This document shows, in pieces, positions 1-7,862 of a stretch of 64,000 nt of DNA. Under the pieces are notes generated by a model. The model was not told the origin of the DNA. It saw only the letters and a program-made list of their open reading frames with translations, and ran no database searches. The DNA is from 55-13 sp037190145 (lineage in GTDB: Bacteria; Armatimonadota; Fimbriimonadia; Fimbriimonadales; Fimbriimonadaceae). Made by a program: the position numbers and the translations under genes. The stretch lies in the NCBI GenBank assembly GCA_037190145.1, contig JBBCJU010000010.1, positions 62,001 through 126,000 of the forward strand. The letters run 5' to 3'. Numbering within the stretch: the first letter of the stretch is position 1; each line of letters starts with the position of its first letter.

Positions 1-294
1 GCTTGTTCTCATGGAGACGCGGGTTATTGTCTGCTAACGGATTATGGATTTGACGAGCAAGTCACGATCTGCGCGGCTGGACACTCTGTGGAATCTAGCT
101 CAAAGCTGGTCGTATGTGTACACCTTGCCGAATCTTTTGCTCATCAACTGGGCTTCGATGGTGGCTTTGCAATTGTTCCGCCAAGTTTTAACGATGATTT
201 GTTCCGACAATTAGGGTGCGACAACGCTGACACTGAGCATGTTGTCGCGCAAATTACAAAGTGGAGTTCGTTAAGCTCGAGGATTCTTGCTTAG
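1..294 (+). CDS. 3' end of an unknown protein (partial)
   Basis: The reading frame is open from the first base of the window to the TAG at 292-294, giving at least 97 C-terminal residues, so the true start lies upstream of the window. A GTG at 88 is only an internal candidate. The visible part has a Gly/Phe-rich stretch (GFDGGF) and ends in a Ser-rich tail. I see no motif that identifies a family, so no function is given. A compact hairpin with a T-run follows at 323-342 and fits as its terminator. Confidence 0.5.
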   Translation, partial: ACSHGDAGYCLLTDYGFDEQVTICAAGHSVESSSKLVVCVHLAESFAHQLGFDGGFAIVPPSFNDDLFRQLGCDNADTEHVVAQITKWSSLSSRILA

Positions 295-322
295 CCTCTT
301 CTGAAAAGTTTTATTTTTTATG

Positions 323-342
323 CGCCAACTTATTGGCGTTTT
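323..342 (+). terminator. Rho-independent terminator-like hairpin
   Basis: CGCCAA (323-328) pairs with TTGGCG (333-338) across a CTTA loop and is followed by TTTT. It lies 29 bases past the stop of the partial gene and before the next promoter. Confidence 0.6.
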
Positions 343-352
343 CAACCCGTCG

Positions 353-381
353 CTGACAAATGCGGGATAAGTTGCTATACT
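353..381 (+). promoter_or_regulatory. Sigma70-type promoter of the lipoprotein-dop-UBact-prcB block
   Basis: CTGACA (353-358) and TATACT (376-381) are separated by exactly 17 bases. The predicted transcript start is near 388, about 25 bases before the ATG at 414. This is one of the best consensus promoters in the window and probably drives the genes through prcB, because no other clear promoter or terminator is seen before 4313. Confidence 0.7.
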
Positions 382-413
382 AGGTCCCAGTTACCCGCAG
401 TTTGGGGATTTTC

Positions 414-1850
414 ATGCGTGGACGAGGTGAACAGGTTTTGAAGAAGCTGGCTTGGGCGTTTGTAGCCGCAGCAGTCGTTGTTATTGGTTGTGGTGGCGGT
501 GGAGGTGGAGGAAGCTCCACTACCAGCACCACAAGTACAACCAGTGGTAGCGAAGGCTCATTTGTTAAGATTCCGGCCGGTCGGCCTGGGCAGTTGGCGG
601 TATCGCTGTTAACAGGGGCAGGGCGTGCAGTTGGTGATACATCGGCTGTTATCCGCCGCGTATCCGTTAGTGATGGGTCTGAAGTCGAATATGCCGGCGG
701 CAGTTTGAGCTTGCTGCTGAATGGGTACACCCATCAGATAGTTAACGTAAGCGTTCCAACGTTGAGCTCTAGATTTTTCCAGAACTATTTGCTGCAAGTC
801 GAACAGATTCGAGTTGATAACGGAACTTCGTTCCCGGATGTTTTCCCACGATTTGGGACTAACCCGCTTGTCCAACTTCAAGTACCCGCAAGTATTCGCG
901 TTCTTCCTGGTCGAATCACATCGGTAGCGGTCCGACTGGATGATACGATGTTTGACACTTCCCAATTGCAGGATGAGGATATTTTCCAGCAAGACCTTTG
1001 GGATGCGGCAAACTTGGTTGAAAACCCCGTGCAGGGCATCGACACCTTGACTGGCTACCTCAGCGACTATGTGATGTTCGACATCAGCGGCATGTCATCC
1101 ATGGATCGACCAACGCTCGCTGATGGTTCCACTGTTGCCGGTAAAGTTTATTTCTCAGGTGACTTCGTCGCTCTCTCCACGGGTGGAAACAGCGGAAAAT
1201 TTGAAGTTCTCACATCGCTAGGGTTTGTTAATGGATCATTCGGTCCTGTTATTAACCTACCAAATCCGGGCGCAAATGATATTGGCACTTTCGGTACCTA
1301 TACTCTTCTTCAGCCAGATCCACGGTCCGAGGATCCAGAAACTGCGCCGTCTATCACGGCAATGGAAGGAACTTACTATCGATTGTCTGACGTAGTTGGT
1401 GGACTCTCATCCTTCGAGATGATCACCTTCCCAAGAAGCCAAGAAAGAATGGTTCCTGACACTCAGTCAGGTCTCGATGTTCTTCGAGAGCTTCATGTTC
1501 AGGATGTAGTCCTTATCCAACGAAGCGGAAGTACGATCACCAATATGTATTTCGGTGAGATTGACTTTGGACAAGATCAAGGCGATCCCACAACCATTCG
1601 TGCTTATCCTATCAGCCAAGTTGATACGGGTGATGCTATGAATGAGATCGAGGGAACCGTTAGCGGCTTCCGAGATACAAGTGGAAACGCGATTAGTCTC
1701 AACGTGGGTAATCCGCAAGTGAGAGCTAGCAATATCCAAAAGATTGGATCAGGCCAGTTCACCCTAAGATCTGGAACGGATACTGTTTACGGTGGCCCGC
1801 TTCCTTCTGGATTCCCATCATCAGGTCGATTCCTCGTCTTCCGCAAGTAG
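414..1850 (+). CDS. Putative lipoprotein of unknown function
   Basis: I chose the ATG at 414 over the TTG at 402 because the promoter 353-381 leaves it a normal leader. The N-terminus is positively charged, then hydrophobic, and ends in a lipobox (VVIGC) followed by a run of glycines and a Ser/Thr linker, so it should be lipid-anchored and exported. The remaining 430 or so residues are rich in beta-prone Gly/Ser/Thr segments with no motif I recognise. Its stop codon lies one base before the dop ATG, so the two are almost certainly co-transcribed. A link to the proteasome genes is suggested only by this position. Confidence 0.7.
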   Translation: MRGRGEQVLKKLAWAFVAAAVVVIGCGGGGGGGSSTTSTTSTTSGSEGSFVKIPAGRPGQLAVSLLTGAGRAVGDTSAVIRRVSVSDGSEVEYAGGSLSLLLNGYTHQIVNVSVPTLSSRFFQNYLLQVEQIRVDNGTSFPDVFPRFGTNPLVQLQVPASIRVLPGRITSVAVRLDDTMFDTSQLQDEDIFQQDLWDAANLVENPVQGIDTLTGYLSDYVMFDISGMSSMDRPTLADGSTVAGKVYFSGDFVALSTGGNSGKFEVLTSLGFVNGSFGPVINLPNPGANDIGTFGTYTLLQPDPRSEDPETAPSITAMEGTYYRLSDVVGGLSSFEMITFPRSQERMVPDTQSGLDVLRELHVQDVVLIQRSGSTITNMYFGEIDFGQDQGDPTTIRAYPISQVDTGDAMNEIEGTVSGFRDTSGNAISLNVGNPQVRASNIQKIGSGQFTLRSGTDTVYGGPLPSGFPSSGRFLVFRK

Positions 1851-1851
1851 T

Positions 1852-3327
1852 ATGCGGCGGATTCTCGCCGGACTTGATACGGAGTACGGACTACTCGTAG
1901 ACGGTCGGGGTGCTGAGGATCAGATTGACGACGCAAAGGTGCTCGTCCGGAGTTATCCGGGCGAGTGCCTTTCTACTTGGGATTATCGGCATGAGTCGCC
2001 TCGTGCAGACCTACGAGGATTTCAGTTGGAAAGACTGGCCGTTGATCCGGTTGACCTACTGTTCGATGAAGGGCGAGATCACGGCAAGGCTGAAGACATC
2101 CGCTCCGATAGAATCCTGGCAAATGGGGCTCGATTTTATAACGACCACGGGCACCCTGAGTATGCAACGCCTGAAAGCTTTGGCTTGCGCGAATTAGCCT
2201 TACAAGACCGTTATGGGGAACTTGTCGTTCGTGAGGCAGGATTAGCGTTGGCGAGCAAAGGTCGGGAAGTTACGCTTTACAAGAACAATACCGATTTCCA
2301 CGGAGCGTCCTATGGAACACATGAGAGTTACTTGGTGCCCCGCTCGCTTGGCTTTGAGCCTCTCTATCGGGCTCTATTACCCCTACTTGTTATTCGACCC
2401 ATTCTGGTTGGAGCGGGAAAGGTTGGAAGCGAGTCAGGAACCTGGTGCGATTTTCAACTGAGCCAACGGGCGGACTTCTTTGTGGAACCAGTGAACGCGG
2501 AGACGCTTTACCGCAGACCGGTCTTTAATACCCGAGACGAAGCTCACGCTGATCCAGCACAGTGGATTCGTTTGCATGTCATTGCTGGAGATTCGAACAT
2601 GATGCCGGGTTGCACCATGCGTAAGGTTGGGTTGGTTAAGCTGGCAATCCACCTTGCAGAGATAGGAGAAGCCCCAGTATGGAAATTACGTGATCCGGTC
2701 AAAGCTGCTCAAGCAATTAGCCGGGACATGAGCCATGAATTCCGCTTGGAATTGGAGGGGCGGAATTGGACAACAGCTTACGAAATTTTCGAATCATATT
2801 TTTCAGCTGCGGAGAATCTGCTGGATTTAGATTTTGAACTTAAGGAAATCATTTCAGGTTCCCGAGCTATTCTTCAGGAACTTAAAACAGGGTCGTGGGA
2901 GAATATTCATGATCGTGTAGATTGGGCCGCAAAGAGATTGTTGCTAGAGCAATTTATGATAGAGGAAGGGGGGACTTGGAAAGATGATTCCATTCGTGCC
3001 TTTGATTTGGAATATCACAATATAGACCCTGACTCTGGGCTTTATCATGCACTAGAAGATATGGGGCGGGTTCCTATGTTTGCTGGGGATGACGAGGTGG
3101 AGTCAAAGGCAAGCGGTTATGGAGACGGGAGTCGGGCATGGGCTCGATCCTTAGCGGTTACAAAGTTTCGCGATCATGTCCATACGGCTTGTTGGCGGTC
3201 AATTACTTTCAAAATCGATGGGACACTTATGGAAGTGGACCTGAAGCCCGATATTATTTATCCACGACATTTAGAGGATGCTTCCGACGTAGGAACGTTC
3301 GTACAGATGCTAAGAGGTGAACAATGA
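1852..3327 (+). CDS. dop: Dop-type depupylase/deamidase of the UBact-proteasome pathway
   Basis: This belongs to the Pup ligase/Dop family (carboxylate-amine ligase fold), which adds or removes Pup-like modifiers on target lysines. From the ATG at 1852 it has 491 residues. Visible motifs are the N-terminal metal-binding GLDTEYG (9-11), the YNDHGHPEY segment with the catalytic Asp at 98, and KNNTDFHGASYGTHE (144-158). The Asp lies far from the N-terminus as in Dop (about 95), not as in PafA (about 57-64), which implies a Dop-loop insertion and favours Dop. The first metal-site residue is Asp where Glu is usual. No Shine-Dalgarno site is visible, and the preceding stop is one base away. The stop overlaps the UBact start (ATGA). 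Confidence 0.88.
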   Translation: MRRILAGLDTEYGLLVDGRGAEDQIDDAKVLVRSYPGECLSTWDYRHESPRADLRGFQLERLAVDPVDLLFDEGRDHGKAEDIRSDRILANGARFYNDHGHPEYATPESFGLRELALQDRYGELVVREAGLALASKGREVTLYKNNTDFHGASYGTHESYLVPRSLGFEPLYRALLPLLVIRPILVGAGKVGSESGTWCDFQLSQRADFFVEPVNAETLYRRPVFNTRDEAHADPAQWIRLHVIAGDSNMMPGCTMRKVGLVKLAIHLAEIGEAPVWKLRDPVKAAQAISRDMSHEFRLELEGRNWTTAYEIFESYFSAAENLLDLDFELKEIISGSRAILQELKTGSWENIHDRVDWAAKRLLLEQFMIEEGGTWKDDSIRAFDLEYHNIDPDSGLYHALEDMGRVPMFAGDDEVESKASGYGDGSRAWARSLAVTKFRDHVHTACWRSITFKIDGTLMEVDLKPDIIYPRHLEDASDVGTFVQMLRGEQ

Positions 3328-3503
3328 CAGACGGTGACCGACTGACTAAACCGGTATCTCCCGGTACGAAGAAATTGGGTGATGATAGCGGTCCAAGTGC
3401 TCCGACGATTAAGCGTCCCGAGGGTGGCAATGAGCTTATGAAGAGGATGAAGAAAGTGGATCCAGACCAAGCCAAGAAGTATCGACAAAGGTCAGGAGAG
3501 TAA
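3324..3503 (+). CDS. ubact: UBact, Pup-like protein modifier (59 aa)
   Basis: This 59-residue gene starts with the ATG overlapping the dop stop (ATGA, 3324-3327) and ends at TAA 3501-3503. The product is hydrophilic and probably disordered, rich in Lys, Asp, Pro and Gly, and ends in RQRSGE. A C-terminal R-[S/T]-G-[E/Q] in a small disordered protein beside dop and proteasome genes is the described signature of UBact, the Pup relative of several Gram-negative phyla. Pup attaches through its C-terminal Glu; here Glu is already encoded, so no deamidation would be needed before ligation. Lysines near the C-terminus (LMKRMKKVD, QAKKY) match the region that in Pup binds the ATPase. It is short enough to be missed by automatic calling. 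Confidence 0.85.
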   Translation: MTDGDRLTKPVSPGTKKLGDDSGPSAPTIKRPEGGNELMKRMKKVDPDQAKKYRQRSGE

Positions 3504-3518
3504 AGCTACGGCGTGTGA

Positions 3519-4313
3519 ATGTTTTCCTATCACAAGCCATTTATGTTCCACGCACCGCAGGCCACAAACTACATGCTAACTGCTCAATTTAAATCATTCT
3601 CGGATCTCGTCGATTGGCCCTCTCGTGCGGGCGCCTTGCCCGATGAGGTTCACGGCACAACTGTATTGGCACTAAAATTCAAGGGCGGGGTGCTAACCTT
3701 AGCTGATCGTCGAGCTACTGCCGGAAATTTGATCATGTATGACCAGGCCGAAAAGATTTTCGCGCTGGATGATTCCACAGTAGTTGCCATTAGCGGAGCC
3801 TTTGCCCGTTCGGTGGAGATTTGCCGATTCCTCAAGCATTCGTTTAAGTATTACAAGCGGTCGGTATTGCAAGACTTGTCAGTCGAAGGCAAACTGGCCG
3901 ATATCTCAAAAGCTTTGGCGAATAATGCGCCGATGGCTGCCCAAGGCATCGGAGTATTTCTACCCATTGTTTCGGTCTATGACGCTAAGAGAGATGACTT
4001 TGGCGTTTACTTCTTCGATGGAGCGGGTGCAAGGTTCCAAAACGGAAGCTACGCCTGCGCTGGTTCTGGCTCGGAAAGAATTCGTGGCGTTTTTGAATAC
4101 ATTGCCCGATCAAAAGGACATTTCGAAATGAGACCCATGGAAGAAGTGTTGTTGGATGGCCTAGAGATGTTGGATATTGCGGCAGAGTTGGACTCGGCAA
4201 CGGGTGGATTCGCCAAGACGCCGCCCGTTACAAGGATTCTCGATAAAGATGGCAATCGTGAAGTGCCAGTCGATCTCTTAAGAGACAGTATTAATCGAGT
4301 CCTCGTTAGGTAA
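3519..4313 (+). CDS. prcB: 20S proteasome beta subunit
   Basis: This N-terminal nucleophile hydrolase would form the catalytic ring of a bacterial 20S proteasome. A propeptide of about 46 residues precedes HG|TTVLAL, so Thr47 becomes the catalytic Thr1 after self-cleavage. Asp63 (ADRR) and Lys79 (AEKIF) fall exactly at mature positions 17 and 33, completing the active site. The GSGS turn and C-terminal part fit the family. It lies 15 bases after UBact and should be in the same transcript. Other start codons at residues 9 and 19 would only shorten the propeptide. No alpha subunit follows: the next gene is on the other strand and overlaps the tail by 8 bases. Confidence 0.9.
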   Translation: MFSYHKPFMFHAPQATNYMLTAQFKSFSDLVDWPSRAGALPDEVHGTTVLALKFKGGVLTLADRRATAGNLIMYDQAEKIFALDDSTVVAISGAFARSVEICRFLKHSFKYYKRSVLQDLSVEGKLADISKALANNAPMAAQGIGVFLPIVSVYDAKRDDFGVYFFDGAGARFQNGSYACAGSGSERIRGVFEYIARSKGHFEMRPMEEVLLDGLEMLDIAAELDSATGGFAKTPPVTRILDKDGNREVPVDLLRDSINRVLVR

Positions 4314-5004
4314 ATCGGAAACCTGGATCAATCCCTTTCAGGTCAACCGGACCATTCTCCAGCATGATTCCTGTTACTTGACATGGCCCAAATGTGGTTT
4401 CGGATTGGTAAAGTTCAATTTCACCTTCATAACCTAGAGAATTTAACTGCTCAATATCTCCGGCATTTGGAAGGCTTACCTCTATGCGTAAAACTCGACC
4501 ATGGGGTGAAGAAAATCTTTCGGGCGACAGTCGCTTTTTAAGCCCTGGTGCGTAGTCACAGAAGAACATATCGATTGGGAAATCTGACTCTAACAGTAAG
4601 TTCTGACAGATTAGCTGAGGGCCCTGAGCCTCCTCATCAGAAAATCCTCTTAGCCGTAGTAAAGATGAATCTGTTTCAATTTTGTTGAAGATTTTTGTTT
4701 CAACTTGGAGTTCTCTTTTGAATGCCTGAGATGCGGCATTGATCGATCTGGGTTCAAAGACCAATGTGGTTGCTTGTGGTTGGATGCCAGGTTCTTCTAC
4801 AAATTCCAGGTTGATCCCGCCCAGGGCAATGCCGCTCGTGTTACCCGTAGGCCAAAACTTGCCGATAGGCCAAGCTTCACTGAAGCCAAGCACATCCGAA
4901 AAGTGCCGATGAAAATGCTGGATATCTGGTACGCGACATATCACGTGATCCAATCGCTTGAGGATTGAGTTCGGCCCCTGATGTTTCGTAAGCACGTACG
5001 GCAT
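4306..5004 (-). CDS. Glyoxalase-like (VOC) domain protein
   Basis: The 232-residue product opens with LDHVICRVPDI..HFHRHFSDVLGF, the typical first beta-alpha unit of the vicinal oxygen chelate fold, and continues with a second half containing RVLRIEVSLP. The length and pattern match the single-chain Glyoxalase_3-like group, which includes metal-dependent lyases and dioxygenases; the substrate cannot be told from the sequence. It converges on prcB with an 8-base overlap and is separated from the upstream outer-membrane gene by a strong hairpin (5014-5045), so it likely has its own promoter. Confidence 0.6.
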   Translation of the reverse strand: MPYVLTKHQGPNSILKRLDHVICRVPDIQHFHRHFSDVLGFSEAWPIGKFWPTGNTSGIALGGINLEFVEEPGIQPQATTLVFEPRSINAASQAFKRELQVETKIFNKIETDSSLLRLRGFSDEEAQGPQLICQNLLLESDFPIDMFFCDYAPGLKKRLSPERFSSPHGRVLRIEVSLPNAGDIEQLNSLGYEGEIELYQSETTFGPCQVTGIMLENGPVDLKGIDPGFRFT

Positions 5005-5010
5005 ATATAG

Positions 5011-5045
5011 AAAAACGCCCGGAAACAGAAATGTTTCCGGGCGTT
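5011..5045 (-). terminator. Strong rho-independent terminator
   Basis: A perfect 14-bp stem (5014-5027 with 5032-5045) with a 4-base loop is followed, reading leftward, by five T residues. It ends transcription of the outer-membrane gene at 5059-5601 before the VOC gene. Confidence 0.88.
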
Positions 5046-5058
5046 CAAGATTTTTCGA

Positions 5059-5601
5059 CTAGAACTTGTAGCCGAGGTAAACGCCTACGCCATTAGCGCG
5101 AACGTTGGTTGAACTCTCATCACTAAGAGTGAGAACTGCTTCTGCGATGATGTTTGGACCGATTTCGGTTCCAACGCCACCACGGAGCATCCACTTGCTG
5201 CTGGATCGACCGGCAACGTCAATGATTGCTACGCCCAGACCGGCGAAGAAGTAGTTTCGACCACCTTCGTAGAATCGACTTCCACCCTTACCGTAGAATC
5301 GCTGGTTGATCGCGATGGGGAAAACGTTGCCGTTGTCACCCGAAGAAGTGCGAAGCCACCAATCTGCAGAGAGGTAAGTAGTGCTGCCTTTGATCAGTTG
5401 GGTTGGGAACTCGTAGTCCACACCAAAACCAGCAAAGAGGTCCGAAGACTTGCGAAGATTGTCATCCAGCGGGAAAAGAATTCCACCGCGGAAGGTGAGA
5501 TACGATGGGGTTGCATCGATTCTCGTGTCGTCGCTTTGGGCAATTGCCCCACCTACGATTCCAACAGCCATGAGGGCCATTGCCATAAACTTCTTGCTCA
5601 T
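5059..5601 (-). CDS. Small outer-membrane beta-barrel-like protein
   Basis: The 180-residue product has a clear signal peptide (MSKKFMAMALMAVGIVGGAIAQ, probable cleavage after AIA). The mature part alternates polar and hydrophobic residues, is rich in Gly, Tyr and Phe, and ends in an aromatic residue (GVYLGYKF), as outer-membrane barrels do. It resembles the small OmpA/OmpW-like barrels in general pattern but I cannot place it in a named family. It has its own consensus promoter (5667-5695) and terminator (5011-5045), so it is a single-gene transcript and is probably well expressed. Confidence 0.6.
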   Translation of the reverse strand: MSKKFMAMALMAVGIVGGAIAQSDDTRIDATPSYLTFRGGILFPLDDNLRKSSDLFAGFGVDYEFPTQLIKGSTTYLSADWWLRTSSGDNGNVFPIAINQRFYGKGGSRFYEGGRNYFFAGLGVAIIDVAGRSSSKWMLRGGVGTEIGPNIIAEAVLTLSDESSTNVRANGVGVYLGYKF

Positions 5602-5666
5602 ATCTTTCCTATCGCCTCCCTACCTATCGTAAGTCGTGGCAAAGCCTCGACCCTGGAGCCAGCGTT

Positions 5667-5695
5667 ATTCTACTTGTTTTAACCAGGCTCGTCAA
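5667..5695 (-). promoter_or_regulatory. Sigma70-type promoter for the outer-membrane protein gene
   Basis: Reading leftward, TTGACG (5695-5690) and TAGAAT (5672-5667) are 17 bases apart. The ATG at 5601 follows after a leader of about 60 bases. Confidence 0.75.
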
Positions 5696-5764
5696 TTTTC
5701 GGGCAACTTCAAGGGTGTGGGACGGTGAGATAGGCGAGAACGTTCACAGATGCATAATCAAATC

Positions 5765-6316
5765 ATGCCGGTTCTCCAATGTCCTGCTGATGACGCCGTG
5801 ATGGTTCTGATTGATATTCAGGATACGTTTATGGCTGCGATTCATGAAAGAGAGCGTGTTCTTCGTCGAAGCCGGTATCTGGCTCAGGTGGCGCATACGT
5901 TAGGGGTGCCGGTTTTGGCGACGGAGCAAAATCCAGCGCGATTGGGAGGCACGGACACATCTTTGCTTCGATTCACAACAACACCCATAGATAAGATGTC
6001 TTTTAGTGCCTGGGGTGAGGAGTCTTTCCGAGAAGCCATAGATGGCCTGGGGAGATCCAATGTTGTCCTGGTTGGAGTCGAAACCCATATCTGCATTACC
6101 CTTACTGCTCTGGATTTGCGGAATAGCGGCTACAACGTGTTTGTATGTCCAGATGCCGTTTCATCTCGGACTGTAGAGATGCACAAGCTGGGGATGGAAC
6201 GAATGCGTGATTCTGGGGTCTTGCCGAGCCATACGGATACTCTGGTGTACGAGTGGTTAGGGTCAGCGGAGCATCCGAGGTTTAGGGATGTTCTGAAGCT
6301 TGTTAAGGACGGGTGA
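5765..6316 (+). CDS. Isochorismatase-family cysteine hydrolase
   Basis: The 183-residue product carries the family's Asp-Lys-Cys triad: Asp17 in LIDIQD, Lys77 in PIDKMSFSAW and Cys110 in VETHIC, with the expected cis-peptide-like segment before the Cys. Members hydrolyse amides such as nicotinamide or isochorismate ethers. Size and motif are closest to the YcaC-like group, whose natural substrates are mostly unknown. I chose the ATG at 5765 because a CATAAT box sits six bases upstream (5753-5758), matching the leaderless layout seen elsewhere here; the ATG at 5750 would add five residues. No neighbouring genes suggest a pathway. Confidence 0.75.
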   Translation: MPVLQCPADDAVMVLIDIQDTFMAAIHERERVLRRSRYLAQVAHTLGVPVLATEQNPARLGGTDTSLLRFTTTPIDKMSFSAWGEESFREAIDGLGRSNVVLVGVETHICITLTALDLRNSGYNVFVCPDAVSSRTVEMHKLGMERMRDSGVLPSHTDTLVYEWLGSAEHPRFRDVLKLVKDG

Positions 6317-6664
6317 ACGTTTAGAGTGAATTCGACAGACTGAACAAAGATGAATGACTTAGCGTGTAGTAAAGCTACCTTGCTAGGGCATTGTCTAAAA
6401 ATATGCTGAAGTGGATTTTTTGAAGGGTGGAAAATGTTTATTGATCGAAAACAAGAAACAGTAATTGCAGAGAGCATCGGTAGTTTATAGGGAGTTTGTC
6501 CATTTGAAGAGTTACATGACGATGACTAAATCATAGACAAATGATCAGTGCTTCAGACCCGACTGAGAGATGAATAACTCGAAAATATTAAGAATGAATA
6601 GTATTGGATTGCATTTGTAATCTTTGTTGAATCCTATTCATTCTTAATATTGCCTGGAAATAAG
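6317..6664. other. AT-rich gene-free stretch with a long inverted repeat
   Basis: About 350 bases with GC near one third in places, clearly below the flanking genes. I see no credible ORF. Its right end contains a perfect 18-bp inverted repeat listed separately. The drop in GC continues through the next gene to about 7850. Confidence 0.5.
6584..6651. repeat. Perfect 18-bp inverted repeat, possible terminator
   Basis: Arm 6584-6601 (AATATTAAGAATGAATAG) is the exact reverse complement of 6634-6651, with a 32-base loop. It ends 13 bases from the stop of the minus-strand zincin gene. The stem is AT-rich and lacks a separate T-run, so it could be a terminator or a mobile-element end. Confidence 0.6.
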
Positions 6665-7525
6665 TTAACTAAAGTCTTGTATTTTCATCCAATTTTTCCA
6701 ATCGTTTTCTAGTGCCTCAACCGTATGCGGTAGACCGGAAATTGTAGGAAGTATTTCGGACATTGACTTAGATTCTAGAGTTTTGTCGACGATCTTCTTG
6801 AATGTAAGCGGTCCAGCTTTTGCCTCAAGATACAAATAGAATGCGCCTGCTTGAGCATAGAAACTAGTTACTGATTCACGGCTGTCCTTTCCTGCCGGTT
6901 TTGTGGAATTGTTTTCTTCTTCTTTGTCATCAGAGTTTGGGTGTTTCATCATAAAGAATCTTGAAAAGGGAATGTTTCTGTCGAGGTTGTTTTGGGCAAA
7001 TCGAAGACGCGACTTTAGAAGATTAGAGTCTTCGCAGAAGACAGGAAATGATTCATCAATCCAATCCGGAAGATTTTTGTGCCCATACCTTCCAAAATCT
7101 GGAAGATTTACACTGATTGATGATAATTTGCTGTTAGCATAATAGAATAAAAGATCATGTCCAAGCTCATGTGTTAAAGCACGATTCTCTCTCACAAAGT
7201 CAACAGCATCATCGAGTTGCTCATCGGGGACTTGACCTTTGATTTTAGCTCTCAGTTGAGAGTCGGTCATCCAAGACATGTATATGACAGCATCTGAGGG
7301 GCGCGATTTCTTATCCCTAAGGTCAATCAGAGTTGTTACCTTAAGTTCGTAACCGAATGCGTGCTTGTACTTTTCATAAGTATAGCTGACATCACTTTCT
7401 ATTGCCTTGCGTTCTGCTGCTGTGGTATCGCCGAGAATGGTGCATTTCACCACTGTATCTTGAAGAGGCGAAAATATAGAGGTTAAGAGTAACAAGATGG
7501 GAGTGGTAAGACTCATGAAAATCAT
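6665..7525 (-). CDS. Exported zincin-like putative metallopeptidase
   Basis: The 286-residue product starts with a hydrophobic signal segment and carries HELGH at 119-123, the zinc-binding HExxH motif, followed about 35 residues later by PDWIDESF, which resembles the P-x-W-x-x-E segment of MA-clan (peptidase MA-like) gluzincins where the Glu is the third zinc ligand. A peptidase of that type is therefore likely, with unknown substrate. A charged Asp/Glu/Asn/Lys linker follows at about 195-215. Base composition is visibly AT-rich relative to neighbours, which suggests acquisition. It stands alone, with no partner genes on the same strand nearby. Confidence 0.55.
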   Translation of the reverse strand: MIFMSLTTPILLLLTSIFSPLQDTVVKCTILGDTTAAERKAIESDVSYTYEKYKHAFGYELKVTTLIDLRDKKSRPSDAVIYMSWMTDSQLRAKIKGQVPDEQLDDAVDFVRENRALTHELGHDLLFYYANSKLSSISVNLPDFGRYGHKNLPDWIDESFPVFCEDSNLLKSRLRFAQNNLDRNIPFSRFFMMKHPNSDDKEEENNSTKPAGKDSRESVTSFYAQAGAFYLYLEAKAGPLTFKKIVDKTLESKSMSEILPTISGLPHTVEALENDWKNWMKIQDFS

Positions 7526-7850
7526 TACGATCGCTACGTATTAAAAATTACGGGATCTGTCGTCTAGCTAAACGGAAACTAAACCTGAAGTTAAATGGCA
7601 TCAAATTCAGTGTGTTCTTTACTGAATGTAAAATGAAGAGAGGTTCATTGATTATTATTGAGAGTATCCACTATAACTGAAAAACAGTTTTCGCTGTTGA
7701 ACTGAAGAAAAGCCATGTTGGTTATGAAGTCATTTAAGCTTATAGATGATTTCGTTCGTTAACTTAAACGTGTAAGGACACTCTTTTAAGAGGCACAAGG
7801 CTACAGCACAGGTATATGTCTTCAGTGTTTTCTTGCAATCAATCCCCTGG
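7526..7850. other. AT-rich intergenic stretch
   Basis: No ORF or RNA gene is recognisable. It contains small hairpins (AACAG/CTGTT around 7683-7697 and the palindrome-like CTCTTTTAAGAG around 7781-7792). It should hold the promoters of the divergent zincin and S9 peptidase genes. Confidence 0.35.
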
Positions 7851-7856
7851 TACTCT
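7851..7856 (+). promoter_or_regulatory. -10 box, leaderless layout, S9 peptidase
   Basis: TACTCT ends six bases before the ATG at 7863, so transcription would start at or next to the start codon. No convincing -35 is seen. Confidence 0.4.
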
Positions 7857-7862
7857 GAGCAT

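Noticed and set aside
402..413. TTG start for the first lipoprotein
   Set aside because: The ATG at 414 gives a cleaner signal peptide and fits the promoter at 353-381.
5602..5700. Possible c-di-GMP riboswitch upstream of the outer-membrane protein gene
   Set aside because: A GCAAAGCC-like string is on the plus strand, opposite to the gene, and the rest of the GEMM core is not present in either orientation.
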